Of a stretch of 64,000 nucleotides of DNA, positions 26,382 through 34,344 are shown in pieces (the first letter of the stretch is position 1; each line of letters begins with the position of its first letter). Where the stretch lies: contig JACKFE010000004.1 of assembly GCA_020632635.1 (NCBI GenBank), positions 124,001 to 188,000 of the forward strand, in the 5' to 3' direction. Both the position numbers and the translations under genes were made by a program. The notes beneath the pieces are model-generated. The model worked only from the letters and a program-made list of their open reading frames with translations, was not told where the DNA came from and did not search any database. The stretch is from Nitrospiraceae bacterium. Lineage in GTDB: Bacteria; Nitrospirota; Nitrospiria; Nitrospirales; UBA8639.

Positions 26382-26549
26382 CTTATAAATATTCAATCCG
26401 ATCTTTTCCTCCCGACCTGGGAGTGAGACATTTCCCTCTGTAGTCGCAATAATGGTCGTTTTCCCGGAAGAAGACGGTCCAAAGTCTTGGGATAAATCAA
26501 CGGTAATTGTCAAAATTTTCCCTTCCACTTTCAAATCCACATTTTTCAT
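26370..26549 (-). CDS. Small protein of 59 residues, unknown function
   Basis: ATG at 26547-26549, TAA at 26370-26372. The protein starts MKNVDLKVEGKILTITVDLS and contains QDFGPSSSGKTTIIATTEGN, ending GLNIYKKKG. The regular beta-strand pattern, balanced charge and absence of a signal peptide suggest a small cytoplasmic beta protein. GGGGCG before the ATG is a modest ribosome site. The phrase SSSGKTTII looks like part of a P-loop, but the protein is far too small for an NTPase. I believe it is real because its codon pattern and compact fold read like a gene; I cannot name the family. Confidence 0.6.
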   Translation of the reverse strand: MKNVDLKVEGKILTITVDLSQDFGPSSSGKTTIIATTEGNVSLPGREEKIGLNIYKKKG

Positions 26550-26635
26550 GACTCGCCCCTTTTCATTACGTTAAGAATGCATTGAATAGATCGCTGGCCT
26601 ATGGAAGGTCATAAAAAAGACAATTGATCAACAGG

Positions 26636-26974
26636 TTAACGGGAAACCCCGGCAATGGTTGCTAAAACACCTGCTCCGATCATGTAAGGAATTACACATG
26701 CATACAGCACCCATGTCTTCCGAGAGAATATTTTTCCGGAAGCGAGGGGAGGCGATGCATGTTTGAAAATAAATTCATAGGCAAAAATAAGCATGCCAAC
26801 GGTGAGGACTATTACACGACTGGTTCGTGGCCAAGTGTAAACACCTGCCAGGAGGTAGCTTGCACCATGGAATCCACTAAAGGCACAAAGGACTGGGGCC
26901 AGAAAAGAAAATAGAAGCCAAGTGGAAAACTTGCGAGACTCCATCGGTGAGGAAAGTGGAAAGCTGTTGTTCAT
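26636..26974 (-). CDS. Small integral membrane protein
   Basis: 112 residues with three or four membrane helices (STWLLFSFLAPVLCAFSGF, SRVIVLTVGMLIFAYEFIF, WVLYACVIPYMIGAGVLATIAGV). No family recognised. Its start overlaps the stop of the upstream zinc-binding gene by 4 bases, so the two are translationally coupled and probably work together. Confidence 0.6.
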   Translation of the reverse strand: MNNSFPLSSPMESRKFSTWLLFSFLAPVLCAFSGFHGASYLLAGVYTWPRTSRVIVLTVGMLIFAYEFIFKHASPPLASGKIFSRKTWVLYACVIPYMIGAGVLATIAGVSR

Positions 26975-27261
26975 GGGGCGGGTTTTGTAACCGAAGCCCT
27001 AGGAGAACTCTGTGCAGAAAAGTTATTACGGCTGGTTGTATCGCAGCTTTGGCATACGCGGGGCCGTCGTTTGAGATAAGAGACTTTGCCGCTGGCCAAG
27101 CAACTGTAATGAACAAATTGCTCACAAATTGAACAGCGCGACCACCCACCTTTCAACAAGGTGGAATTTCGATAGAGACCTTTTTGGCACACGCCACAAT
27201 GTACTGGTTCAATCCCTAAAAGTAGCGATTCCCATTCTCCTGCTCGGTTTCTAATACTCAT
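26971..27261 (-). CDS. Small zinc-finger-like protein
   Basis: 96 residues rich in metal-binding pairs: PVHCGVCQKGLYR (residues 19-31), RCSICEQFVHYSCL (42-55) and RVCQSCDTT (68-76). The spacing of C-x2-C, C-x2-C with following H and C, and C-x2-C is like a RING/PHD or zinc-ribbon cross-brace. The rest is basic. The promoter at 27269-27298 places the transcription start close to the ATG, so the message may be leaderless. Coupled to the downstream membrane protein gene. Confidence 0.6.
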   Translation of the reverse strand: MSIRNRAGEWESLLLGIEPVHCGVCQKGLYRNSTLLKGGWSRCSICEQFVHYSCLASGKVSYLKRRPRVCQSCDTTSRNNFSAQSSPRASVTKPAP

Positions 27262-27268
27262 GGAGCAA

Positions 27269-27298
27269 AGTATACTGACTCTCTGTGAGAAAAAACAA
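27269..27298 (-). promoter_or_regulatory. Sigma-70 promoter for the zinc-finger/membrane protein pair
   Basis: On the minus strand: TTGTTT (27293-27298), 18-base spacer, TATACT (27269-27274). The ATG at 27261 lies only 7 bases past the -10, and there is no ribosome site, so a leaderless or near-leaderless message is expected. Confidence 0.5.
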
Positions 27299-27412
27299 TC
27301 AGGTCATCATCAGGGAGGATTATTATGATGTCGGTTAGCGTTAGTCAGGTTACTGGGGAAATTCGTGGTTTGACACCTGAAAAAACCTTTTGATAGGGTC
27401 GAGGCACTTTTT

Positions 27413-28333
27413 TTGATCCTTCCAGACTCATTGAATTTCCTTGTGAACATTCAATCCTATTTAGACAGTCAACGGACTCGGGTGGATGGTTTTCTCGAGA
27501 AGGTTTTTCTTGGGAACACGTTAGAGCCTTCCGTGTTGTACCAGTCCATGCGCTATAGTCTGTTGGCTGGAGGCAAGCGGATTCGACCTGTCCTGACAAT
27601 TGCAGCGGCCCAGGCCCTTGGTTATGACAAAGACGACATGCTTCCTTTGGCAGCTGCTCTCGAGTTTGTACATACCTATTCACTCATTCATGATGATTTG
27701 CCTGCCATGGATGATGATGATTACCGACGGGGACGTCTTACCAATCACAAAGTCTATGGCGAGGGCATGGCCATTTTAGCGGGAGATGGATTGTTAACGA
27801 TGGCTTTTGAGCTGTGCAGTTTGAAAGAAAATGATGTTAGTTTTTCATATCAGCAACAATTGGCTATTGTCCGTGAATTAGCTCAAGGTTCTGGCCATCA
27901 AGGAATGGTAGGTGGGCAGGTCATGGATATCCAAGCGGAGAATCAGGATATTGAATTATCTCATTTGCAACGAATTCATGCCTATAAAACTGGTCGATTA
28001 ATCAGGGCAGCTGTGCGTATAGGAGGGATCATTGGTGAAGCCACACCTACACAGCTGGAATGCTTAAGCGGATATGCTGAGGATATCGGCTTAGCCTTTC
28101 AAGTTGCTGATGATGTCCTGAATATGGTGGGAACCCGTGAGGAATTAGGGAAAAATGCCGGCACTGATGAAAAACGCGGAAAAAAAACGTATCCGACATT
28201 TTTGGGGGTTGAGGGTGCACGCCAATTTGGTGAGCAATGTGTAGACCGTGCTATCGCTCGCTTGAGTGAGTTTGGCCCTTCGGCAGATCCCCTTCGGCAC
28301 ATTGCCATCTATATTATGGCTCGGCGAACGTAG
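27413..28333 (+). CDS. ispA: Polyprenyl (farnesyl/geranylgeranyl) diphosphate synthase
   Basis: Condenses isopentenyl diphosphate with allylic diphosphates. About 306 residues. First aspartate-rich motif HDDLPAMDDDDYRRGR (about residues 91-106), GGKRIRPVL, GMVGGQVMDIQAE, KTGRLI, and the second motif as VADDVLNMVGT with the final D replaced by N, a variation found in some family members. The downstream GTDEKRGKKTYPTFLG phrase is normal. The start is uncertain: no good ATG exists, TTG at 27413 gives the full N-terminus, and a GTG at 27443 is an alternative. It precedes hpnA and a carotenoid gene, so the product likely feeds hopanoids and carotenoids. Chain length cannot be settled by eye. Confidence 0.9.
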   Translation: MILPDSLNFLVNIQSYLDSQRTRVDGFLEKVFLGNTLEPSVLYQSMRYSLLAGGKRIRPVLTIAAAQALGYDKDDMLPLAAALEFVHTYSLIHDDLPAMDDDDYRRGRLTNHKVYGEGMAILAGDGLLTMAFELCSLKENDVSFSYQQQLAIVRELAQGSGHQGMVGGQVMDIQAENQDIELSHLQRIHAYKTGRLIRAAVRIGGIIGEATPTQLECLSGYAEDIGLAFQVADDVLNMVGTREELGKNAGTDEKRGKKTYPTFLGVEGARQFGEQCVDRAIARLSEFGPSADPLRHIAIYIMARRT

Positions 28334-28442
28334 CCCATCTGGGATTGTTGAGTCCTGGAAATCCGAACGCATCATTCCCTCCCTTTTTCTCATTTATTTG
28401 TTCGAAAAATTTAGTCCTAACCGTCATTGCTAAGGGCATTCT

Positions 28443-29429
28443 ATGAAGGTTCTGATAACGGGGGCGACTGGATTTATCGGGGCTGCGGTGGCTCGTGCTG
28501 CCCTGGCTCATGGAGATGTTGTTCGAATACTTGTTCGATCAACCAGTCAGCGTGGCAATCTTGAAGGATTGTCGGTTGAGCTGGTCCAAGGGGATCTTCA
28601 AGATCCCATCTCGCTCAAGGCCGCACTGGCCGGTTGCCAAGGTCTCTATCATGTGGCTGCCCATTATGCCTTGTGGGACCAACATCCCCAAACCTTTTAT
28701 GCAGTCAATGTTGAAGGGACACGAAATTTATTGCTAGCAGCCGGAGAGTGTGGCCTGGAACGTATCGTGTATACCAGCACTATTGGTGCCATTGGATTAC
28801 CTCCCGGGGGTGGTCTAGGTAATGAAACTTTATTCCCGGCCCTTGATCAACTGTCAGGAGACTATAAGCGTTCCAAATTTTTAGCCGAGCAAGAAGTGCT
28901 AAAATTGATAGCCCAGGGATTACCGGTAGTGATCGTGAATCCTACAGCCCCTATTGGTGAACGGGATATTAAGCCCACCCCTACCGGGCAAATTATTGTG
29001 GATTTTATGAAAGGTCGAATGGCAGCCTACATCGAAACTGGGATGAATCTTGTGGATGTGGACGATGTGGCCATCGGGCATATCCGAGCCATGGTTCAGG
29101 GGCGTATCGGTGAGCGATATATCCTCGGAAACCAAAATGTCACCTTTCGGGATGTATGTCTGATGTTAAGTCGAATTACTGGTCGATCAGCCCCCCGGAT
29201 CCGGTTGCCTTGGAAACTTGTCCTTCCTTTAGCCTATTGCAATAAATGGATTGCCGATACAATTACCCACAGGCCCCCTCGCATTCCCTTGGAGGGAGTC
29301 CGGATGGCAAAATATTTTATGCATTATGATTGCACAAAAGCGCGAGAAGAATTGGGTTTGCCGCAAACTCCCGTCGAACAGGCCTTGGAAAAAGCGGTAG
29401 GATGGTTTCGTCAGCACGGCTACGCCTAA
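28443..29429 (+). CDS. hpnA: Hopanoid-associated sugar epimerase HpnA
   Basis: 328-residue NAD-dependent SDR of the extended type. Rossmann motif GATGFIGAAVARAAL (residues 7-21), LYHVAAHYALW, YTSTIGAIGLP, the catalytic Y-x3-K in SGDYKRSKFLAE, and VIVNPTAPIGERDIKPTPTGQIIVDF, a phrase typical of HpnA. The C-terminal TPVEQALEKAVGWFRQHGY also fits. It acts in tailoring hopanoid side chains. It lies between a prenyl diphosphate synthase and a carotenoid-type protein, forming an isoprenoid lipid group. No squalene-hopene cyclase is in the window. Confidence 0.9.
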   Translation: MKVLITGATGFIGAAVARAALAHGDVVRILVRSTSQRGNLEGLSVELVQGDLQDPISLKAALAGCQGLYHVAAHYALWDQHPQTFYAVNVEGTRNLLLAAGECGLERIVYTSTIGAIGLPPGGGLGNETLFPALDQLSGDYKRSKFLAEQEVLKLIAQGLPVVIVNPTAPIGERDIKPTPTGQIIVDFMKGRMAAYIETGMNLVDVDDVAIGHIRAMVQGRIGERYILGNQNVTFRDVCLMLSRITGRSAPRIRLPWKLVLPLAYCNKWIADTITHRPPRIPLEGVRMAKYFMHYDCTKAREELGLPQTPVEQALEKAVGWFRQHGYA

Positions 29430-29453
29430 ACCAAGGCCCTTTTCCCTAATTTC

Positions 29454-30278
29454 TTGTCCTTCTACGTCTTGGAATTTTTTTCACTACTTGTTAACACGAT
29501 TATTCTCAGGCCCTATGTATTCGTCTTTCTAGGGGTTTCCCTGGTCGCGGCTCGTAAGCTTTTGGGTTGGTCTCGAACTGTGCGGTTGTTTGGTCTAACC
29601 TGGGTTGTTGCCTTTCTTTGTGAATATGCCTCAACGCGAGTCGGAATCCCATTTGGGGACTATTTTTATACCGGCTCCACTCTTGGTGAGGAACTCTATC
29701 TCTCCAATATTCCTTTTATGGATTCACTCTCATTTTCATTTTTACTATTTGCTAGCTATTGCCTGGCCCTTGCTTTTGTCCTACCACCTGCTCAATCTCC
29801 TCGAAATGCTAAAAAGGGCGGGTGGGACTTTGATCAGACTTGCAGGCTAGGCTGGCCGGTCGTGGTGCTAACGATTCTTTTTTTCACCTTTATTGATATC
29901 GTGATTGATCCTGTGGCGTTGAGAGGGGATCGTTGGTTCCTTGGGCAAATTTATGGGTATCCGCATAATGGAATCTATTTTGGGGTTCCATTGGCTAATT
30001 TTGCTGGTTGGGTCGTAGTTGGCGGTCTGTCTATGCTCCTGTACAAGTCGCTGGAGGACACTCAGTATAGGAATAACCCTGTCCCTCTTCCTATGGTTAA
30101 TCTCGAAATTTTAATGGGAATAGGGTTGTACTATGGAGTATTGGCCTTTAACCTGGGGGTAACATTTTGGATCGGGGAAATATTTTTAGGTTTAGTCGGC
30201 TGTTTGATCTTTATACCGGTCACGGCGCTCTTAATTCTTCAATTATGGAAGGTCCAAAGAATTTCGTGGAAATCATAG
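29454..30278 (+). CDS. Carotenoid biosynthesis protein (CruF-like, DUF422)
   Basis: 274-residue membrane protein with about seven helices. The family phrases are LTWVVAFLCEYASTRVGIPFGDYFYT (about residues 48-73) and TFIDIVIDPVALRGDRWFLGQIYGYPHNGIYFGVPLANFAGW (about 150-190), which carry the likely catalytic acidic residues of carotenoid hydratases. The start is a TTG at 29454, only 24 bases after hpnA, with poor ribosome-site support. Likely substrate is a carotenoid such as a gamma-carotene or bacterioruberin precursor; the reaction itself is inferred from the family. Confidence 0.8.
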   Translation: MSFYVLEFFSLLVNTIILRPYVFVFLGVSLVAARKLLGWSRTVRLFGLTWVVAFLCEYASTRVGIPFGDYFYTGSTLGEELYLSNIPFMDSLSFSFLLFASYCLALAFVLPPAQSPRNAKKGGWDFDQTCRLGWPVVVLTILFFTFIDIVIDPVALRGDRWFLGQIYGYPHNGIYFGVPLANFAGWVVVGGLSMLLYKSLEDTQYRNNPVPLPMVNLEILMGIGLYYGVLAFNLGVTFWIGEIFLGLVGCLIFIPVTALLILQLWKVQRISWKS

Positions 30279-30348
30279 ATGCCAAGTCTGAAGTATTGTA
30301 TATCAAGGGTTCTTGAGGCCTACGTGAGGTCATCGGTATGATAAAGAA

Positions 30349-30750
30349 ATGAAGGGGTTTCTTTGGCGGTGTGGAATTACGGGGTTGGCTGTCTTGTTGG
30401 CCAGTCAGATTATTCCCGGTATTGAAGTGGGAGGGGTGGCCTCTGGTTTGGTCGCCGTCGTCATCCTGGCATTACTCAATGCCACTATTCGTCCTATTTT
30501 GTATTTACTCTCAGCCCCTTTCATCGTGGTCACTCTGGGGTTGTTTATGGTATTAATCAATGCCTTTTTATTAGTAGTGGCGTCTTGGTTAGTGAAAGGG
30601 TTTGTAGTCACAGGCTTTTGGCCTGCGGTGGGAGGAGCTCTGATTATTAGCTTTGTGAGTGTCATTGCCAATCTGTGGGTTTCGGAGCATGGGCAAATTG
30701 AGATTGTCACTAACCGTCAGACAGGACGAAAAATTCGGCATATCAATTAA
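30349..30750 (+). CDS. Phage-holin-family / YvlD-like four-helix membrane protein
   Basis: 133 residues with four predicted membrane helices, LAVLLASQIIPGIEV, GLVAVVILALLNATIRPILYLLSAPFIVVTLGLFMVLINAFLLVVASWLV and the terminal GGALIISFVSVIANLWV. The phrase ALLNATIRPILYLLSAPF is diagnostic for this common family (DUF360). Despite the name it is a housekeeping membrane protein of unknown function, not evidence of a prophage. A short stem TCCCTTC/GAAGGGA without a T-run follows at 30756-30782. Confidence 0.85.
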   Translation: MKGFLWRCGITGLAVLLASQIIPGIEVGGVASGLVAVVILALLNATIRPILYLLSAPFIVVTLGLFMVLINAFLLVVASWLVKGFVVTGFWPAVGGALIISFVSVIANLWVSEHGQIEIVTNRQTGRKIRHIN

Positions 30751-30872
30751 GTAGATCCCTTCCAGGTTTATGAAAGAAGGGAATTCATTCTCTCAGCGCA
30801 TCGAGTTGTTCTCCATTCGCCAATATTACCCACGTCTTGCAGTAGTCACTTTCTTAATGAGGTCTTTGGTTC

Positions 30873-32675
30873 ATGCCAAATCTTCTTGAATCGACGGTTC
30901 CCAGCCAACAGCAAAGCACCCTTCAGAAAATTCTTACTTCTGCAGTCAATGAGGTCGGTATGGAGGCGGTGTTGGTCGCCATCATTACTCACGAAGGGGG
31001 TCCTCTGGTTCAGCAAGTTTCGCGTGGATTTTCTCCTCGGGAAATTCGGGCGGTTCTTCGCGCTCTGTCATTGGATGATTTAAAGGGGAGCACCACCAAG
31101 GCAGTCTCTGAGGGAGTGGAATTGGATAATATTCTTCGTATCCGTATGGTCACACCCGGCACCAAGGTGGCTTTAGTATTGCCGTTAAAGTTTGGTGGGA
31201 GGGTGTATGGTGCCTTGGTGCTGGCTCGGCGGGAAAATTCCGCCCTTTCCAAACGAGAAAAAACGACACTTTCCGCTAATTTGTCGCATATTACTAGTGA
31301 AGTCAAAAAAGCCGGGTTGTTTGGATCCTCGGTCATCCTAGGAAGCGCTTTGGTATCCCAGGAACCTTTGCCAGCTAGTGGAGATAAAGGGCAAGCTCCT
31401 CCTTCCAGAACCTATACGAATGCGGATGTCCAGGAACGAGTGGCCACAATGTTATCGGAGATTGAGAGTGATCTCGCTTTTGAAAGGGGGTGGGTGACAA
31501 TTTACGATCCGCTTGGGGCAACCTTGGAAATTCTTGGAGTGTTTGGAACACAAAAACGTGATTTAACTCCTGGGCAACACCTTTCTTTGGAAGATTCAGC
31601 CTCTGGATGGGCTGTTCGGCATAGGAAATTCCGTTGTGATATTAATTTGGCCTCCACGCAAGGGCGCTTTCATGATTACAAGCAATTATATCGTGATCGG
31701 TTTGCTTCTACACTGGTTGTGCCCTTGTTTGATCGAGGGCGGGTGGCTGGTACCTTAACCCTGGCCTCTAAGCAGGCAGATCAGTTTACGGCAATTTCTG
31801 CCGACCCCAAAACGCTTGAATCCATTACTACCAAGTTGCTTGAATTATTTGAAGATTCCTCTTCTCATCTTTCAGCTACCGAGGTCGCACCCACCTCACC
31901 AAAATCCCCAGATGAAGGAGGAGTGGCTGTCCCCCCACAACCGGGGGATGTTCGAAAAGAGGAGCGTCGTGCCGCATTACAGGAAGTCAGTTCATTTTTG
32001 GCTACGGAAGTGCGGGAGCCAATTGGTTTTGTTCGAGCCCAACTGGAGGAAATTACAACTGAAGCCCACCTGGATTTTGATTCACAAACCCGTGTTGAAA
32101 ATGCCATGCGGGACATGATCCGGTTGGAAACTGTCCTCAACGAAATCCTTGATTTCGCCAAGCCGGTGGAATTGGATCGTCGAATGTGTCGGGTTCAAGA
32201 CCTCATTGATGTAGCGTTGTCCTTGGTTTCTACTGATCTTCGGGTGAACCGTATTGAAGTCATGAAAAAAGTTCCTTCCCGTTTGGCGCAGGTTCGATGG
32301 GATGAAGCTAAAATGCAGCACGTTCTTCTCTGTATTTTCAAAAATGCCATTGAAGCCATGTCTCCAGGTGGGCAATTAAAGATTGAAGTGATGCTGACGC
32401 GGGCTCGAAAACAAGATCTGCAAATCACGATATCCAATGATGGGGTGCCAATCCCCTTGGAATTAGTGGATAAGGTATTTGAACCTTATTTTACGACCAA
32501 ACGCTCTGGGACCGGGTTGGGACTGGCTACCGTTAAGAAGGTGGTAGAGGAGCATGGGGGACAAATTAGTATTGCGAGTGGGCCAGAGCAGGGGACCACA
32601 GTGACCATCCGTATGCCGCCTCCACGGACACGGACACCCTACCGAGCTCGTCGGCCTGTTAGGCGGACTCGATGA
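30873..32675 (+). CDS. GAF-domain histidine-kinase-like protein lacking the usual phosphoacceptor histidine
   Basis: 600 residues, no membrane segment, so a cytoplasmic sensor. The N-terminal 140 residues form a GAF- or roadblock-like unit, a GAF domain spans about 185-345 (LSEIESDLAFERGWVTIYDPLG, ASGWAVRHRKFRCDIN, TLVVPLFDRGRVAGTLTLASK), and the kinase core follows. The H-box position reads LATEVREPIGFV where a kinase has LAHEIRNPLG, so the histidine is replaced by threonine. The N-box HVLLCIFKNAIEAMSPGG, F-box VFEPYFTTKRSGTGLGLATVKKVVEEHGG and G2 are good. G1 is ISNDGVPIP, a variant form. It may bind ATP yet not autophosphorylate in the usual way. No cognate regulator is adjacent. Confidence 0.85.
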   Translation: MPNLLESTVPSQQQSTLQKILTSAVNEVGMEAVLVAIITHEGGPLVQQVSRGFSPREIRAVLRALSLDDLKGSTTKAVSEGVELDNILRIRMVTPGTKVALVLPLKFGGRVYGALVLARRENSALSKREKTTLSANLSHITSEVKKAGLFGSSVILGSALVSQEPLPASGDKGQAPPSRTYTNADVQERVATMLSEIESDLAFERGWVTIYDPLGATLEILGVFGTQKRDLTPGQHLSLEDSASGWAVRHRKFRCDINLASTQGRFHDYKQLYRDRFASTLVVPLFDRGRVAGTLTLASKQADQFTAISADPKTLESITTKLLELFEDSSSHLSATEVAPTSPKSPDEGGVAVPPQPGDVRKEERRAALQEVSSFLATEVREPIGFVRAQLEEITTEAHLDFDSQTRVENAMRDMIRLETVLNEILDFAKPVELDRRMCRVQDLIDVALSLVSTDLRVNRIEVMKKVPSRLAQVRWDEAKMQHVLLCIFKNAIEAMSPGGQLKIEVMLTRARKQDLQITISNDGVPIPLELVDKVFEPYFTTKRSGTGLGLATVKKVVEEHGGQISIASGPEQGTTVTIRMPPPRTRTPYRARRPVRRTR

Positions 32676-32724
32676 CGTTTGATGATCGTCAGATGTTGAT
32701 TTGTTGGCATTTTTGCCTAAATGC

Positions 32725-32753
32725 TTGACACCACCCGTTAATCTGAATAAGAT
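32725..32753 (+). promoter_or_regulatory. Sigma-70 promoter for the small exported protein
   Basis: TTGACA at 32725-32730 (perfect), 17-base spacer, TAAGAT at 32748-32753. The leader to the ATG at 32837 is about 75 bases. A small stem GGCA-TTTT-TGCC lies just upstream of the -35. Confidence 0.65.
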
Positions 32754-32836
32754 TCCGTTTCCTTCTTTGAAAAATATCGATATAAAATAGTCTCGTACAA
32801 TATTTAACCTGTCATAACCAACAAAGGAGCGGTCTT

Positions 32837-33190
32837 ATGAAAGGGATTGGAATTCTTCTTGGAACGTTGGGTGTGAGCGCCTTCACCCTGTCAATGGCAT
32901 TTGCCAATCCTGGGTTGTTGCCTACCCATCCAGGGTATCCTGCCAAAGGGAAATCTCCTGTAACAGGACAAGCAACTGCAAACGATCAAGGTCAAACTAA
33001 TGCTGTGGGTGGTGGGACATTGCAGGCAGCTCAAGAGTTTGGGGCTAAGGCTGCCATGAATGATGTAAGTGATCCAAACCGAGCCCGCATTCAAAAGTCC
33101 ATGGGTGCTGGTCGGTTGCCAGAAGTCGACGGTCCTCTGAATAAAATTACGCCTAATCCAGCAGGAGCGAAGTCCACGGTTATTAAGTAA
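32837..33190 (+). CDS. Small exported protein, unknown function
   Basis: 117 residues. A signal peptide covers residues 1-23 (IGILLGTLGVSAFTLSMAFA). The mature part is low in hydrophobics, rich in Gly, Asn, Ala and Pro, and probably unfolded (THPGYPAKGKSP, ATANDQGQTNAVGGG, GPLNKITPNPAGAK). GGAG precedes the ATG by a good distance. It has its own promoter and terminator, so it is a monocistronic unit that may be well expressed. No family recognised. Confidence 0.65.
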   Translation: MKGIGILLGTLGVSAFTLSMAFANPGLLPTHPGYPAKGKSPVTGQATANDQGQTNAVGGGTLQAAQEFGAKAAMNDVSDPNRARIQKSMGAGRLPEVDGPLNKITPNPAGAKSTVIK

Positions 33191-33234
33191 TATCTAAAGC
33201 GTTTCATCACACTTATTGGTGTTGAATCGGAGAA

Positions 33235-33263
33235 GGGGGTGCCTCGGCACTCCCTTTTTTTTT
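33235..33263 (+). terminator. Rho-independent terminator
   Basis: GGGGGTGC (33235-33242), loop CTCG, GCACTCCC (33247-33254), one G-T pair, followed by nine T. It lies 45 bases after the small exported protein. Confidence 0.85.
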
Positions 33264-33288
33264 AATTCTTCAAAGCAGGATGCTTGCA

Positions 33289-34344
33289 ATGGCACGGTTA
33301 GATACCGTCTTAGGTCAAATCATTAAAGATCGAATCCGTTCGAAAGGTCCTATGACCATTCAAGAATACATGGCAACGTGTTTATACGATTCGCGGTATG
33401 GGTTCTATAGTCAAGGCCCAAATATTGGGTCAGTTGATGGTCCTTTTGACACTAATGCCAAATTTTCTGCGTTTGCATTTGCTATCACCAAAGCCGTGAA
33501 GCAAGCAGATCAGCTTCTGGGAAACACCATTAGAGTAGTGGAACTGGGAGGTGGGACCGGAGAATTGGGAAAATCGGTCCTGAGGTTTTTAGAAAATGAT
33601 CGAAATTATATGGTTGTGGACCCTAGCTCAGGTCTTCGAGTAAAGCAAGATCAAGTTGGGCTTCAGGCTGTGGGGGATTTGACAGAGATCACCCCAGCTC
33701 CCACATTCCTATTTGGTAATGAAATTCTGGATGCCTTACCGGTTCACAAAGTTATGGGAACCGAGCAGGGAGAGATCCTGGAATTTTTTGTGGATCTTGA
33801 TGAAGCGGGGGAATTTTTTGAAATTCCACTGGCACCATCTACTCCCGCTTTGCTAGCTAGACTTCAATCGTTGAATGTGACATTAGGGCGCGGACAAGTA
33901 GGTGAGATTTGCCTTGAATTGTCATCTCTTTTTCAAAAAGTCAAGCAGGTTGTGGAGCCTGGATATGTCGTATTTGTGGATTACGGTGATTCAGCATCAA
34001 AACTCTACTCATTTCAACGCCGTAATGGCACTCTTCGGTCATATTATCGTCAACATCAAATCCATGACATCTTTTATGCCCCTGGTGAACAGGATCTGAC
34101 GGCTGATGTAGATTTTACTACCGTGAGACGCGAAGCTCAGGCCGTCGGGTTAGTTGGAGGGACACCGGTGTCTCAGGAAACCTGGCTAAAAAATCTGGGG
34201 ATTCAGGAATATATCGATCCAGAAAATATTTGTGCGAGAGATGTAGAAGAAATCGAGTGCTTGACTAAAAGTTCTCAATTAGGGTCGGCCTTTGATGTTT
34301 TAATTTTCAAGACCATCGGGTTACCTGAAGGACCAGGAGGGTGA
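33289..34344 (+). CDS. SAM-dependent methyltransferase, MidA/NDUFAF7 family
   Basis: 351 residues from ATG 33289 (an ATG three codons upstream is also possible). Family phrases: GPMTIQEYMATCLYDSRYGFYSQG (about residues 21-44), the SAM-binding VVELGGGTGELGKSVL (about 84-99), LFGNEILDALPVHKV (about 143-157), YVVFVDYGD and the C-terminal GSAFDVLIFKT. The mitochondrial homologue NDUFAF7 methylates an arginine of complex I subunit NDUFS2; the bacterial target is less clear. Monocistronic after a terminator. No complex I gene is in the window. Confidence 0.88.
   Translation: MARLDTVLGQIIKDRIRSKGPMTIQEYMATCLYDSRYGFYSQGPNIGSVDGPFDTNAKFSAFAFAITKAVKQADQLLGNTIRVVELGGGTGELGKSVLRFLENDRNYMVVDPSSGLRVKQDQVGLQAVGDLTEITPAPTFLFGNEILDALPVHKVMGTEQGEILEFFVDLDEAGEFFEIPLAPSTPALLARLQSLNVTLGRGQVGEICLELSSLFQKVKQVVEPGYVVFVDYGDSASKLYSFQRRNGTLRSYYRQHQIHDIFYAPGEQDLTADVDFTTVRREAQAVGLVGGTPVSQETWLKNLGIQEYIDPENICARDVEEIECLTKSSQLGSAFDVLIFKTIGLPEGPGG

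Noticed and set aside
27345..27683. A minus-strand protein opposite the prenyl synthase
   Set aside because: It is a shadow of the real gene, without protein-like features.
30349..30750. Evidence of a prophage from the holin-family protein
   Set aside because: The family is a widespread non-phage membrane protein, and no other phage gene is nearby.
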